Below, one piece after another: positions 36,201 to 46,023 of a stretch of DNA of 64,000 nucleotides. Source of the stretch: Ampullaceana balthica (taxonomy: Eukaryota > Mollusca > Gastropoda > Lymnaeidae); the NCBI GenBank assembly GCA_944989445.1, contig CALYLW010000019.1, positions 2,474,648 through 2,538,647 on the forward strand, read 5' to 3'. Both the position numbers and the translations under genes were made by a program. Below the pieces are notes generated by a model. The model ran no database searches and was not told the DNA's origin. It was given only the letters and a program-made list of their open reading frames with translations. Positions within the stretch are counted from its first letter, which is position 1. Each line of letters starts with the position of its first letter.

Positions 36201-39200
36201 ACCTTGGATGTCGTCGATGATTTTACCTACCTTGGCAGTAACATCACAAGCACACTCTCCCTGGAAAAGGAAATTGAAACCAGAATCGGCAAGGCTTCAT
36301 CATTAATGGCTAGGCTGAATAAAAGAGTGTGGAACAATGCACAGCTCACTGCTAGGACGAAAATCACTGTGTACCAGGCCTGCGTGCTCAGCACACTCCT
36401 CTATGGCAGCGAGTGCTGGACGACCTATGCCAAACAAACAAAGCAACTCAACAGCTTCCACTTACGATGCTTGCGCAGGATTCTGCACATCAAGTGGCAG
36501 GACAAGATAACGAATGTCGAGGTACTCAGAAGGAGTCATATGCTGAGCATGCACTCAATCCTGAGTGAGAGGCGCCTGCGGTGGCTGGGACATGTCCGCA
36601 GGATGAACTCGGAGCGCATTCCAAGAGCCCTGCTTTACGTTGAGCTGGCAACTGGTATGCGGAAGAGAGGACGCCCCTGCTTGCGCTTCAAGGATGTCTG
36701 CAAGAAAGACATGAGTCTGGCGCAGATAGACCATAAAACGTGGGAAACCATTGCTGAGGAGCGCACCTCCTGGCGGGCTAAAGTACGCGAGGGCATCCAA
36801 GTCGCGGAAGCTTCCCTTACAGTCAAGAGCGAGGAGAAAAGGGCCAGGAGAAAGGGGAAGGGGGGTAGAGGAGCAGGAGGAAACGCCATCATCCCATGAG
36901 GATGGACGGATGCCATAGAGGGAACACCCCCAGATGTTAGGCTTTATAATTGGGATTTTAAGAAACACTCGTCTTTCTGAAAATTTAATCCCAATTTTTA
37001 AAAAATGTCTTCACTTTCTTATATTTGAGCTTGAGAGTAATACATCATTTTTTTAAAACTTTAAATCTTGAAGTAAAAAAATAGTCGGGGAAAATAATCC
37101 ATTCAAAATATTTTTTTAATTTAAAGAGTAAAATTATGTTTCTGTTGTCCTAAACAACTGATCGAACTGAATTTTATTTATTTTGTTCAAATGTAATGAC
37201 AAAATTTCTGTTCATTTCTAAATATTTTTTTTAATTATAAAAAAAAACCGTAAAATTTGCAAGCAAAATGAAGTAAAATACAAACGCTAATGCGAGCCAT
37301 ATTAAGTCTGAAAATAATTGTTCCAGTTCGCTCCCCTGCTGTCCACCAACCAGTATTTGGTGCGCAAGATGGCGTCCCAAGCTCTCATGGACGTCGCCCT
37401 GATGATGGCCAACATCTCCCAACTCCGGACTCTGGTCTACGGAGGTAAGGATTCAAATCTACAGCTGTGATGTCATGTGGCGGGCTTATACTTGACAACA
37501 TGAGAACTGTTGATAAAAACATTAACAATAACACTCAGTAACAACAATCTCGCTAGCCGTAGTGGCACACGACCGCGTGTTAGGCTACGTTTATAGAGGC
37601 GGCGGGTAGGCGGGTTGCCGCGAGCTGGTAGAAAACCGCGCCTAATCACTCGCGCGGTTGGTGTTGATAGTAAAAGCGTGAAAAAGCCAGACACGCAGTG
37701 AACTACGTCACCAAGCTCACAGGTGTGGTTGATTCCAGGAAATATTTGTAAACATAACCTTGAACTAGAAATATCTATGGACTATTAACAACTGTGTCAG
37801 TGTGAATTATAAATAAAGGATTTTCATTCATGGTGTGAAGAGTTTGATAATTGCAATTTTTGGAAATGGACAAAAGACAAGATATTTTTGCAGCAATACA
37901 AATTAAAAGTCAAGAAAAAAGGCAAGGTTTGAGAAACCAGAGTTTGCCAAACCAAGGCAACAGACAAACTATTTGCTGGTACTGTAACAAGCCAGGACAT
38001 ATGGTAATGCAGTGTTAGCACAATAAAGGACAACCAAATAGGGTGTCACCTAATGGCAGCCCTTTAAGAAAGAAAAAAGGTCAAGACAAGATCACTTTGA
38101 AAACAAAGGTAGACAAGCATGGAGAGAAAAATATAATTATAATTCCAGACATAGAGATTATGATGAAAGTAGACAATCATGGAGAGAGAGATATAATCAC
38201 AATTCCATATATAGAGATTATAATCAAAGCAGAAGATCATGGAGAGGCAGATATAGTTTTGATTCCAGAATAAGAAATTTTGATCAGCCATGGAGAAAGA
38301 ATGAAAACCAAGACATGAATGATAGAAAAATAATAAAGTTGAATCGAGCACAAATAGAAACTATTGACATTGTAGCCACTATTGACAATCACATATATGA
38401 TAAAAGGAATGAAGACCATAATAGCAGAGACAAAGATGGTACTAGTGAGTCTGAAATCATTCGTGTGAAATCATCTGAAGTAGGAACAACAATTGGTTAT
38501 GTATTAAGCAGAATGAAAGACATAGATAAAAACAATGATTTTTCAGATAAAGCTTTCTACTGACAGTGACTCATCTGGTCGAAATTCTATTGAATTATCT
38601 GGAAGTAAAAATGATATCTCAAAAGCTAAACGACTTATTCAAGATGCTGGAATTAATATTGTGAATGGACATAATCGAAGTCGTGGTTGGTGAATTATTG
38701 AACATTTAACAGTCTGAAGAAACATTCAAAGCCCATCTGTTTGAATTCACAGTCCGGCGCGGCAACGCGGAACAAGAACTAGCAACTAGTTCTGGTAATT
38801 ACCCGCGCCGGTGGGCAAATTTGTCGCCTCGAGACACCCGCGTCCTCTATGAACACCTGCAAAGCAAAATAGAAACATTCCTCGCGCGAGTTCGCGCGGG
38901 TCAACTCGCGCGTGCGATTTCCCGAAACCCGCCGCCTCTATAAACGCTAGCTAAGACCGACCTAAAGGTGCGACGCCGTAGCCGACCAGCTTACGATGTG
39001 AAATAAATGAAAGTTTATGTGTAGCTGTAGGAATCATCTCGCATCATTAAAAACCGGATGCACTTTTAACACGAAACAAACTTTTTTCTTAGGTGTCGGT
39101 GATGTGCAACTCGTAATAGAATTATTCACGAGTTTAAAAACGAAACTAAAAATATTCAAATACTTTCTCCAACAAACAAACATGGAGCTAGAAATATTCA

Positions 39201-41159
39201 GACACGAATCTCTTATTTTATGAGCAAAAAAAATAAAAATAAATAAATAATCTCTCTCCTTTAATTCAGGTCCTGATGGCATGGAGTATTTCTACGTCCT
39301 ACTCACTTTGGTCGGATTCTCACTCGGGGCTCAGATCATATTCGCCGTCCTCATTTTTATCATCTGGGTCAGAGAGAGTGATCAACATCAGAGGCAGGAG
39401 TACTACCGGGTAGGTATCGATACCAACATTATTGACAGGAGTACTTATCTTATCTTATCTTATCTGTTTACAGACGCTCTTTCTATACAGAAGATTATTG
39501 CGTCCTACGCTTATCTATGGTTTGTGTTTAGTCCTGCATTTTTATTAGAGATTTAAATGTTGATAAAGTGTTGGTTTTCCTGGATTCTTCAGGCAACCCA
39601 TTCCACGCCCGAATTCCGGACGGGAAGAAGGAAAACTTGTATGTGTTTGTTCTTGCATACGGAATAAGAAAGGTGTTTTTATCCTTATGTCTATCTGAGG
39701 GTTGTATTAAGTTATCTTTGTGTTGTATTTCTAAATTAGAATTAATTGCTTTATGTATGATTACTACTTTGCTCTTGGTTCTTCTATCCTCTAGTGACTC
39801 TAGTGTTTCAAGGTTTAATGATTTAACTAATGGTGTTATTCTTGTCAGTTTCGAATATTCTCCAGTAATGAATCTGGCATCTCTTTTTTGAATTTGTTCT
39901 AGTTTATCAATGTTTTCTTTGGTGGATGGGTCCCATACAGAAGATGCATAGTACTACCGGGTAGGTATCGATATTGGCATTATTGACAGGAGTATTACCG
40001 GGTAGGTATCGTTACCGAAATTATTGAAAGGAGTACTACCGGGTAGGTATCGATACCAACGTTATTGACAGGTGTATTACCGGGTAGGTATCGATACCGA
40101 CATTATTGACAGGAGTACTACCGGGTAGGTATCGATATCAACGTTATTGACAGGTGTATTACCGGGTAGGTATCGATATCAACGTTATTGACAGGAGTAC
40201 TCCTGGTAGGTACCAACGTGCAACCTATTTTAACCACTCACTCAGTGAACAAATTGTAGAGGGAGATTTTTAAATAAAATCTAGCCAGTTATTAAATACG
40301 AGCAACAAAGCCCGTCCAAGGACGTTCCGCCGCCGTTCGGTGGCATGTTGTAACTCCCCTCCAACAGCCGTCTCGACCGGCATACATGTGCATCACGTCA
40401 AAAATACTATTCATTATAGTTAAAATAAATAACTCGTAAAAACAGAGCTTTTGACTATAAATCCCAACGCGCGTAACTCAAAATAAAGTCTTGGAAGAAA
40501 TACTGCACCAAAAATAACTCGTTTTGAACGTCCGGGTAAACGTGTTCAATATGATTGGCTGTAGGAGCCATATGTGTTTGAAGGACCAATCGCTATCGAT
40601 GACCGCACGGAACATAGCCTTTTATTATATAGGATACATGTAAGAATTTTAAAACTTCTTATACAATTCACACGAATTGTAACATTTAAAAATCATTAAC
40701 TATAAGCACATGAGACAAACTATTTTCAATATGGAGTGCTATACTTTATAATACATCGGTTCCTGGTGTTTAACTATATCACTGACCAATGACTGCCCAA
40801 TGACTACTGACCATTGACTACTGACCAATGACTACTGACCAATGGCTAGTGACCAGTGACTACTGACCAATGATTACTGACCAATGACTACTGGCCAAAA
40901 GACCAGTGTGCAAATATGATTACTGACCAAACAATGTTTCTTTCTTCAGTTGGCAGAGAGCAAGGCGGCCAGCAACCCAGACGAGCGAGCCCGGTTGTCC
41001 ACTCTGAACCGAGACGAGGAGTTCAGGACCCAGCGACTGACCAGCCACTTGAACTACATAACGATGGTCCTCGTGTTTGTGATAACGGTGGTCAACATGT
41101 TCATCACGGGATTCGGCATCAAGCTGGAACCGTCCATCAAAAAACCCGCCGTCTCGTGA
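27236..41159 (+). CDS. Ninjurin family membrane protein
   Basis: Five exons (27236-27264, 29096-29270, 37327-37444, 39270-39409, 40950-41159) join in frame to give 223 residues; all junctions are GT-AG with matching phases. Residues 1-68 are an acidic, disordered tail. Exon 3 encodes the amphipathic helix region (ALMDVALMMANISQLRTL), matching the ninjurin pattern M-LD-ALLMAN-SQL. Two hydrophobic segments follow: one in exon 4 (FYVLLTLVGFSLGAQIIFAV onward), one in exon 5 (ITMVLVFVITVVNMFITGFG). The protein is expected at the plasma membrane. The family is known for homophilic adhesion and, for vertebrate NINJ1, oligomerisation that ruptures membranes of dying cells; whether this protein does so is inference. 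It is longer than human NINJ1 (about 152 residues) because of the N-terminal tail. Introns are unusually full of mobile DNA. Confidence 0.9.
27541..27665. repeat. 11-bp minisatellite
   Basis: About eleven copies of AATATAATGTC in ninjurin intron 1. Confidence 0.9.
27748..28137 (-). mobile_element. CR1-like LINE, 3' end only
   Basis: The minus strand reads the last part of a CR1-type reverse transcriptase ORF (IRAWNGLPEESRK region, then TFKSLIKM) and ends in a tail with AGATAAGATAAG repeats at 27750-27773. It is 5' truncated at about 28137. The + strand frame over it is an antisense artefact. Nearly identical to the copy at 39442. Confidence 0.8.
28177..28795 (-). mobile_element. Non-autonomous Helitron
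   Basis: On the minus strand it starts TCCTATGTAATAAAAGG after A and ends in hairpin CCCGTCATTGGACGGG, eight bases and CTAG before T. This is the Helitron pattern: TC start, 3' hairpin, CTRR end, A/T insertion site, no duplication. Its centre has tandem GTCTGTCCAGAGACCCTAC-type repeats. No Rep/Hel frame. Confidence 0.8.
29096..29270 (+). CDS. Ninjurin exon 2, acidic N-terminal tail
   Basis: Acceptor CCCCAG ending 29095, donor GTAGGT at 29271, 175 bp. It encodes 58 residues rich in Asp, Glu, Pro and Thr, ending PDPLTAES. It ends in phase 0, as exon 3 needs. No known domain; variable N-termini are usual in the family. Confidence 0.75.
29318..29790. repeat. 17-bp minisatellite
   Basis: About 25 copies of TGGAATGACACTTTTAT, more diverged toward the 3' side, starting about 50 bp after the exon 2 donor. 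Confidence 0.9.
30199..30786 (+). mobile_element. hAT-like MITE carrying a tRNA-like core
   Basis: Ends CTATGGCGGATTAAG and CTTAATCCGCCCCTG; AGACC flanks both sides. The same element, inverted, lies at 60746-61340 with a clear 8-bp duplication. Subterminal GGGGCCC motifs occur at both ends. At about 30465-30540 it has a tRNA-like segment with A-box-like GTGGCCGAATG and B box GGTTCAATCCC. Confidence 0.75.
30465..30540 (+). other. tRNA-like segment inside MITE
   Basis: A-box and B-box-like sequences at tRNA spacing, with 3' part GGTGGGTTCAATCCCCGGG. The arms do not fold cleanly by eye, so it is a tRNA-derived relic rather than a working tRNA gene. The equivalent stretch in the other copy is at about 60975-61055, minus strand. 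Confidence 0.5.
31017..31028. repeat. Left target-site duplication of the LINE
   Basis: GAACACCCCCAG occurs here and again at 36922-36933, flanking the LINE. Confidence 0.8.
31930..32776 (+). pseudogene. LINE endonuclease domain, frameshifted
   Basis: Reads APE-type endonuclease motifs: ASWNVRTLC (the Asn motif), CLQETR (catalytic Glu), YAPT, and GDLNARV (Asp/Asn motif), then SADCDTDHSLV (the terminal SDH-like motif). One base appears lost near 32402 and a second shift lies near 32690. The domain would nick target DNA to prime reverse transcription. Confidence 0.8.
32769..32776. repeat. 8-bp target duplication of nested hAT, left copy
   Basis: TGCTATAG here and at 34703-34710. The LINE reading frame runs straight through if the insert and one copy are ignored. 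Confidence 0.95.
32777..34702 (-). mobile_element. hAT transposon, ZBED5/SCAND3-like
   Basis: Ends CAGTGGTTCTTAACC and GGTTAAGAACCACTG are perfect inverted repeats with a perfect 8-bp duplication. It is 1926 bp and carries a decayed transposase on the minus strand. CGGAGCAC-type motifs recur near the right end. It is younger than the LINE it interrupts. Confidence 0.93.
33018..34550 (-). pseudogene. hAT transposase, nearly full length, broken
   Basis: Start MDKFLIKRK at 34550 on the minus strand. In order: a basic N-terminus without a BED finger, the first catalytic Asp in QIDESTY (~34260), the second in CMDGAPSMVG (~34060), THCFLHRE, LHSEVRCLSRGKVL, AYLGDIFDYLN, and the C-terminal dimerisation region ending QAQVSH (33018). 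Frame changes near 34245-34090, 33920, 33570 and 33230 split it into five frames. It resembles the ZBED5/SCAND3/GTF2IRD2-type domesticated hAT family. The enzyme would cut and paste its own element; this copy cannot. Confidence 0.85.
34711..36899 (+). CDS. LINE reverse transcriptase region
   Basis: About 729 open codons to TGA at 36897-36899. RT motifs in order: NGKAPGNDGIPAEVLKHG, NYRGISLL, QCGFRAGRSTMDMIF, FIDLTKAFDLVSR (first catalytic Asp), GVKQGCVLAPTLF, LLFADDAAL (FADD active site, ~36033), GLTISLKKT, and FTYLGSNI. After RT comes a conserved region (FHLRCLRRILHIKWQDK, LSERRLRWLGHV) and a basic C-terminus. The apparent upstream start near 34647 lies in the hAT end, so it is not the true start. 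Long and intact, which suggests recent activity. Confidence 0.88.
37327..37444 (+). CDS. Ninjurin exon 3, amphipathic helix region
   Basis: Acceptor TTCCAG ends 37326, donor GTAAGG at 37445. It encodes 39 residues plus one base. NQYLVRKMASQALMDVALMM aligns with the conserved ninjurin stretch NHYATKKS-AESMLD-ALLMAN, the most conserved part of the family. Confidence 0.92.
37588..38946 (+). mobile_element. TIR element carrying a CCHC-knuckle reading frame
   Basis: Inverted ends CGTTTATAGAGGCGGCGGGT (37588-37607) and its complement (38927-38946), with GC-rich subterminal CTCGCGCG motifs. Weaker similarity may extend the ends outward by tens of bases. No clear target duplication. It contains a zinc-knuckle frame and an Arg/Tyr-rich frame but no transposase I recognise. 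Confidence 0.7.
37866..38563 (+). pseudogene. CCHC zinc-knuckle protein remnant
   Basis: ATG at 37866 opens a frame with a textbook zinc knuckle CWYCNKPGHMVMQC (C-X2-C-X4-H-X4-C), followed at once by a TAG (38016). The frame resumes, shifts near 38090 and continues as three Tyr/Arg/Ser-rich repeats (RDYDESRQSWRERYNHNS type) to TGA at 38561-38563. Zinc knuckles are typical of retroelement Gag and RNA-binding proteins. Decayed by one stop and one frame change. Confidence 0.65.
39270..39409 (+). CDS. Ninjurin exon 4, first membrane helix
   Basis: Acceptor AATTCAG ends 39269, donor GTAGGT at 39410. It encodes 46 residues with a ~27-residue hydrophobic helix, then a charged loop RESDQHQRQEYYR. 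The last 15 bases and the donor are duplicated downstream as a minisatellite. Confidence 0.92.
39395..40215. repeat. 41-bp minisatellite seeded on the exon 4 donor, split by a LINE
   Basis: The unit CAGGAGTACTACCGGGTAGG plus about 21 bp includes the end of exon 4 and its GTAGGT donor. One unit lies at the exon; about seven follow at 39950-40215. Between them sits a CR1-like LINE end, flanked by AGTACT. Confidence 0.85.
39442..39949 (-). mobile_element. CR1-like LINE, 3' end, longer copy
   Basis: Minus strand reads YASSVWDPSTKENIDKLEQI, then RDARFITGEYSK and, further on, the IRAWNGLPEES region, with an AGATAAG-repeat tail at 39442-39466. It is 5' truncated, inserted in the exon-4 minisatellite with AGTACT on each side. 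Near identity with 27748-28137 implies recent activity. Confidence 0.82.
40299..40634 (-). mobile_element. Non-autonomous Helitron, short copy
   Basis: On the minus strand it starts TCCTATATAATAAAAGGC after A and ends near a GGACGGGCTTTGTTG hairpin remnant with CTCG (mutated CTAG) before T. It shares CACCAAAAATAACTC and TGATTGGCTGTAGGAG with the copy at 28177. Confidence 0.75.
40780..40905. repeat. 14-bp minisatellite before ninjurin last exon
   Basis: About nine copies of TGACCAATGACTAC ending 45 bp upstream of the exon 5 acceptor. Confidence 0.85.
40950..41159 (+). CDS. Ninjurin exon 5, second membrane helix and C-terminus
   Basis: Acceptor TTCTTCAG ends 40949. It encodes 69 residues: a charged loop with ARLSTLNRDEEF, the helix region YITMVLVFVITVVNMFITGF and a short basic tail, then TGA at 41157-41159. 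The VVN-FITGFG pattern matches the ninjurin C-terminal helix. Confidence 0.93.
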   Translation: MAESKAASNPDERARLSTLNRDEEFRTQRLTSHLNYITMVLVFVITVVNMFITGFGIKLEPSIKKPAVS

Positions 41160-41349
41160 TCACAGAATTCGTACACGCACACAGAAAATGAAAACAGTCG
41201 TCATCCGCATCTTAATGGTTCCCACCTTCCCCGTCATACACGGGTCATTCTTGACAGTGCTGGAATGTCCCGAAATGTTGGGTAGTGGAATGTGTGACGT
41301 AGCGATGTGACCTTGGGAGGAGTGCTGAGGTGGCAAGCTGGTGCTCTGT

Positions 41350-41600
41350 TGATGTTTTATACGGCTGTTGGGGTTTTATACGGCTGTTGGGGTTTTATAC
41401 GGCTGTTGGGGTTCTATACGGATGTTGGGGTTTTATACGGCTGTTGGGGTTCTATACGGCTGTTGGGATTTTATACGGCTGTTGGGATTTTATACGGCTG
41501 TTGGGGTTATATACGGATGTTGGGGTTTTATACGGCTGTTGGGGCTCTATACGGCTGTTGGGGTTTTACACGGCTGTGAGTTTTTATACGGCTGTTGTGA
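41350..41600. repeat. 19-bp minisatellite in ninjurin 3' UTR
   Basis: About 13 copies of TTTTATACGGCTGTTGGGG. Period 1 mod 3, so all three + frames stay open; these Tyr/Cys/Trp-rich frames are not genes. Confidence 0.9.
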
Positions 41601-42223
41601 GTGTTCAAGTCAACGGCGTAGCTGTATAAAGGCACAACGGACAATTCACAACTCCCTACATCTCAGCTACTTTTAACTCTCCTTTATCCAGAGGCAAACC
41701 ATCTATGACTCCATGACTCTATCTATGTGGTTCCAGCTCCTGGAAAAATCCCGGTCCTGCCGCATGTGGATTAAAAAAATTGATCTTCTAATGGATGTAT
41801 CAAGCTTGTAATTACCAAAACCACAAACAGATACGTTTTAACTATGCCGACTTGGTTTAATGCCGAACGGTATGGAAAGACTTGATGTAATGCCGAACGA
41901 TGCGTCTAGCGAGTTGGTTAGCAGCCATTCAGAAAACACTTGAGCCTGTACTGTATTCGATTGAGCTTCAGTTTAGTATCAATTTTAAAAGTGTGACAGA
42001 CTCAATGGGATAACTGTGTGATTTCAGATATGTAAGCATATGATATCTAGATGTGGTTTAAACTTGAGCTAATAGTTAAAGATTACGGTTCTAAAATATT
42101 CCCGTGACCACAGTTCTCTCCCTTTAAGATGGTACGTGATAACAACACCAAGAGCTACGTGACCTTAACCCCTTCGTGTAAATTATCTGTAAATATGTGT
42201 CAAAATGTTTAAATTTTAAATTA

Positions 42224-42229
42224 AATAAA
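42224..42229 (+). terminator. Candidate ninjurin poly(A) signal
   Basis: AATAAA followed by a TTGACAATG stretch, about 1.07 kb after the stop codon. It is the first AATAAA downstream. Confidence 0.5.
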
Positions 42230-43384
42230 GTTGACAATGCCTTGACAAGGATTGATATCTGATGACGGGAAACTTCTGCATTACTTCTACGTATAAGTAA
42301 AAATTGTCGTGGTTAAAATGACGAACAGGGAAGCAACTCATACGAGTTTGCTCCATTTTATTATTAATATGACAATCTACGATGTTGGATTAACAATTGA
42401 TAACAATTAATGAACAGAATGAAGAAATGTTGGATGGCTTGTGGGATGAGCAGCGTATCTAGCAGCGGATTGGATATATAATATTTGCTTAAAAAATGTT
42501 GATGATGATAACGGTTTTCGTCTAAAGCGCGAACTGTCCACGCTAGTCCAGCTAACTGTCCATGCTAGTCCAGCTAACTGTCCATGCTAGTCCAGCATGC
42601 CCATCGCGCTCTTATCTTTAAAAACTCATTTAATAAAAAAAAAGGTCATAACATTTTTAAAAAAAATGTTCTGTGACTGTGGTGCAGGTGATGAAACTCT
42701 AAACTCAAAGGGACTTCGTTCTGTGTCCATCCACTACGGGGCTGTGTTAAAAATTGCTTATATAATGTTTTTATTTTTATTTTTAAACTTACCATTGTCT
42801 GATTGGGTCATTGAATAAATTTATATTTCATTAATAATGACTGGTTTTTTTATTTATTTTTAACCTTGATAGCAATTGGTAGCAGCTTTCGATGCTATTG
42901 TTATACTGTTATTTAATGTGCTTTTACTTTTCTACACTTGTAACGTTGTAATTTTTTTACAGTTGCATTGTTGAACTTTTCCATCGCTGTACTGTTACTT
43001 TTTAAAACGTTTGTAGAGTTGTACTGTTCCTACGAGCAAACACCAATAATCATGACCAAACACGAACAATCATGAACAAACACCAACAATCATGAACAAA
43101 AACTTACAAACGAGATTTCAAAATTTGACGGTGGCTAAATGAACAGAATCTGGTTAAACCACTCAACCAGATCATAGAATGACGCCATCGAACAATGTGC
43201 CCAGAGTGTTGTGTTGTCAAGGTCGGGCGTGCGTGTCAAGGCGGCCAACCATAGATGGTGTGATTAAACCCCCGTCCCCCGCCCCAAATAGTCAGTTACT
43301 TTGAGGACCACCACGACTATGGTGAGCCAACACCTGAGTAAACACATACTGTTTGTATGTTGCACAAGTTAGCGAGTTTTCATT
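42230..43384. other. Intergenic; small repeat only
   Basis: Contains three copies of a ~22-bp unit GTCCATGCTAGTCCAGCTAA at 42535-42597 and AACACCAACAATCATGACC-type repeats at 43035-43100. No gene supported. Confidence 0.5.
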
Positions 43385-46023
43385 AAAGAATCAGCTGATC
43401 ACCAACACGAATCACAATAAAGCTGATCACCCACACGAATCACAATACAGGTGATCACCCACACCAATCACATTACAGGTGATCACCCACACCAATCACA
43501 ATACAGGTGATCACCCACACCAATCACATTACAGGTGATCAACCACACCAATCACAATACAGGTGATCACCCACACCAATCACATTACAGGTGATCAACC
43601 ACACCAATCACAATACAGGTGATCACCCACACCAATCACATTACAGGTGATCAACCACACCAATCACAATACAGGTGATCACCCACACAATCACAATACA
43701 GGTGATCACCCACACGAATCACAATACAGGTGATCACCCACACGAATCACAATACAGGTGATCACCCACACCAATCACAATACAGGTGATCACCCACACG
43801 AATCACAATACAGGTGATCACCCACACGAATCACAATACAGGTGATCACCCACACCAATCACAATACAGGTGATCACCCACACCAATCACAATACAGGTG
43901 ATCACCCACACGAATCACAATACAGGTGATCACCCACACGAATCACAATACAGGTGATCACCCACACGAATCACAATACAGGTGATCACCCACACCAATC
44001 ACAATACAGGTGATCACCCACACCAATCACAATACAGGTGATCACCCACACGAATCACAATACAGGTGATCACCCACACGAATCACAATACACGTGATCA
44101 CCCACACGAATCACAATACAGGTGATCACCCACACGAATCAAAATACAGGTGATCACCCACACGAATCACAATACAGGTGATCACCCACACGAATCACAA
44201 TACAGGTGATCACCCACACCAATCACAATACAGGTGATCACCCACACGAATCACAATACAGGTGATCACCCACACGAATCACAATGCAGGTGATCACCCA
44301 CACGAATCACAATGCAGGTGATCACCCACACGAATCACAATACAGCTGATCACCCACACCAATCACAATACAGGTGATCACCCACACGAATCACAATACA
44401 GGTGATCACCCACACCAATCACAATACAGGTGATCACCAACACCAATCACAATACAGGTGATCACCCACACCAATCACAATACAGGTGATCACCCACACC
44501 AATCACAATACAGGTGATCACCCACACCAATCACAATACAGGTGATCACCCACACCAATCACAATACAGGTGATCACCCACACGAATCACAATACAGGTG
44601 ATCACCCACACGAATCACAATACAGGTGATCACCCACACGAATCACAATAAAGGTGATCACCCACACCAATCACAATACAGGTGATCACCCACACGAATC
44701 ACAATACAGGTGATCACCCACACGAATCACAATACAGGTGATCACCCACACGATTCACAATGCAGGTGATCACCCACACGAATCACAATACAGGTGATCA
44801 CCCACACCAATCACAATACAGGTGATCACCCACACGAATCACATTACAGGTGATCACCCACACGAATCACAATACAGGTGATCACCTACACCAATCACAA
44901 TACAGGTGATCACCCACACCAATCACAATACAGGTGATCACCCACACGAATCACAATACAGGTGATCACCCACACCAATCACAATACAGGTGATCACCCA
45001 CACGAATCACATTACAGGTGATCACCCACACGAATCACAATACAGGTGATCACCTACACCAATCACAATACAGGTGATCACCCACACGAATCACAATACA
45101 GGTGATCACCTACACCAATCACAATACAGGTGATCACCCACACCAATCACAATACAGGTGATCACCCACACCAATCACAATACAGGTGATCACCCACACG
45201 AATCACAATACAGGTGATCACCCACACCAATCACAATACAGGTGATCACCCACACCAATCACAACACAGGTGATCACCCACACCAATCACAATACAGGTG
45301 ATCACCCACACGAATCACAATACAGGTGATCACCCACACGAATCACAATACAGGTGATCACCCACACCAATCACAATACAGGTGATCACCCACACCAATC
45401 ACATTACAGGTGATCACCCACACCAATCACAATACAGGTGATCACCCACACCAATCACATTACAGGTGATCACCCACACGAATCACAATACAGGTGATCA
45501 CCCACACCAATCACAATACAGGTGATCACCCACACGAATCACAATACAGGTGATCACCCACACCAATCACAATACAGGTGATCACCCACACCAATCACAA
45601 TACAGGTGATCACCCACACCAATCACAATACAGGTGATCACCCACACCAATCACAATACAGGTGATCACCCACACGAATCACAATACAGGTGATCACCCA
45701 CACCAATCACAATACAGGTGATCACCCACACCAATCACAATACAGGTGATCACCCACACCAATCACAATACAGGTGATCACCCACACCAATCACAATACA
45801 GGTGATCACCCACACCAATCACAATACAGGTGATCACCCACACCAATCACAATACATGTGATCACCCACACCAATCACAATACAGGTGATCACCCACACC
45901 AATCACAATACAGGTGATCACCCACACGAATCACAATACAGGTGATCACCCACACGAATCACAATACAGGTGATCACCCACACGAATCACAATACAGGTG
46001 ATCACCCACACCAATCACAATAC
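43385..46023. repeat. 28-bp minisatellite, about 94 copies
   Basis: Unit CAGGTGATCACCCACACC plus AATCACAATA. Each unit has the 10-bp palindrome GGTGATCACC. The main variant is CACCAAT versus CACGAAT, which makes or breaks a CCAAT motif. At 43446-43680 ATTACAGG and AACCACACC variants alternate, giving a 56-bp dimer. Confidence 0.97.

Larger units (their letters stand above)
31029..36921 (+). mobile_element. Full-length LINE split by a hAT insertion
   Basis: A non-LTR retrotransposon flanked by a perfect 12-bp target-site duplication. Without the nested hAT it is about 3.96 kb: a ~0.9 kb 5' UTR, an APE-type endonuclease region (from about 31930) and a reverse transcriptase (to 36899). The clade (RTE- or CR1/I-like) is unclear. 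It lies in sense orientation in ninjurin intron 2. Two frameshifts in the endonuclease part and the insertion make it inactive. Confidence 0.88.
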
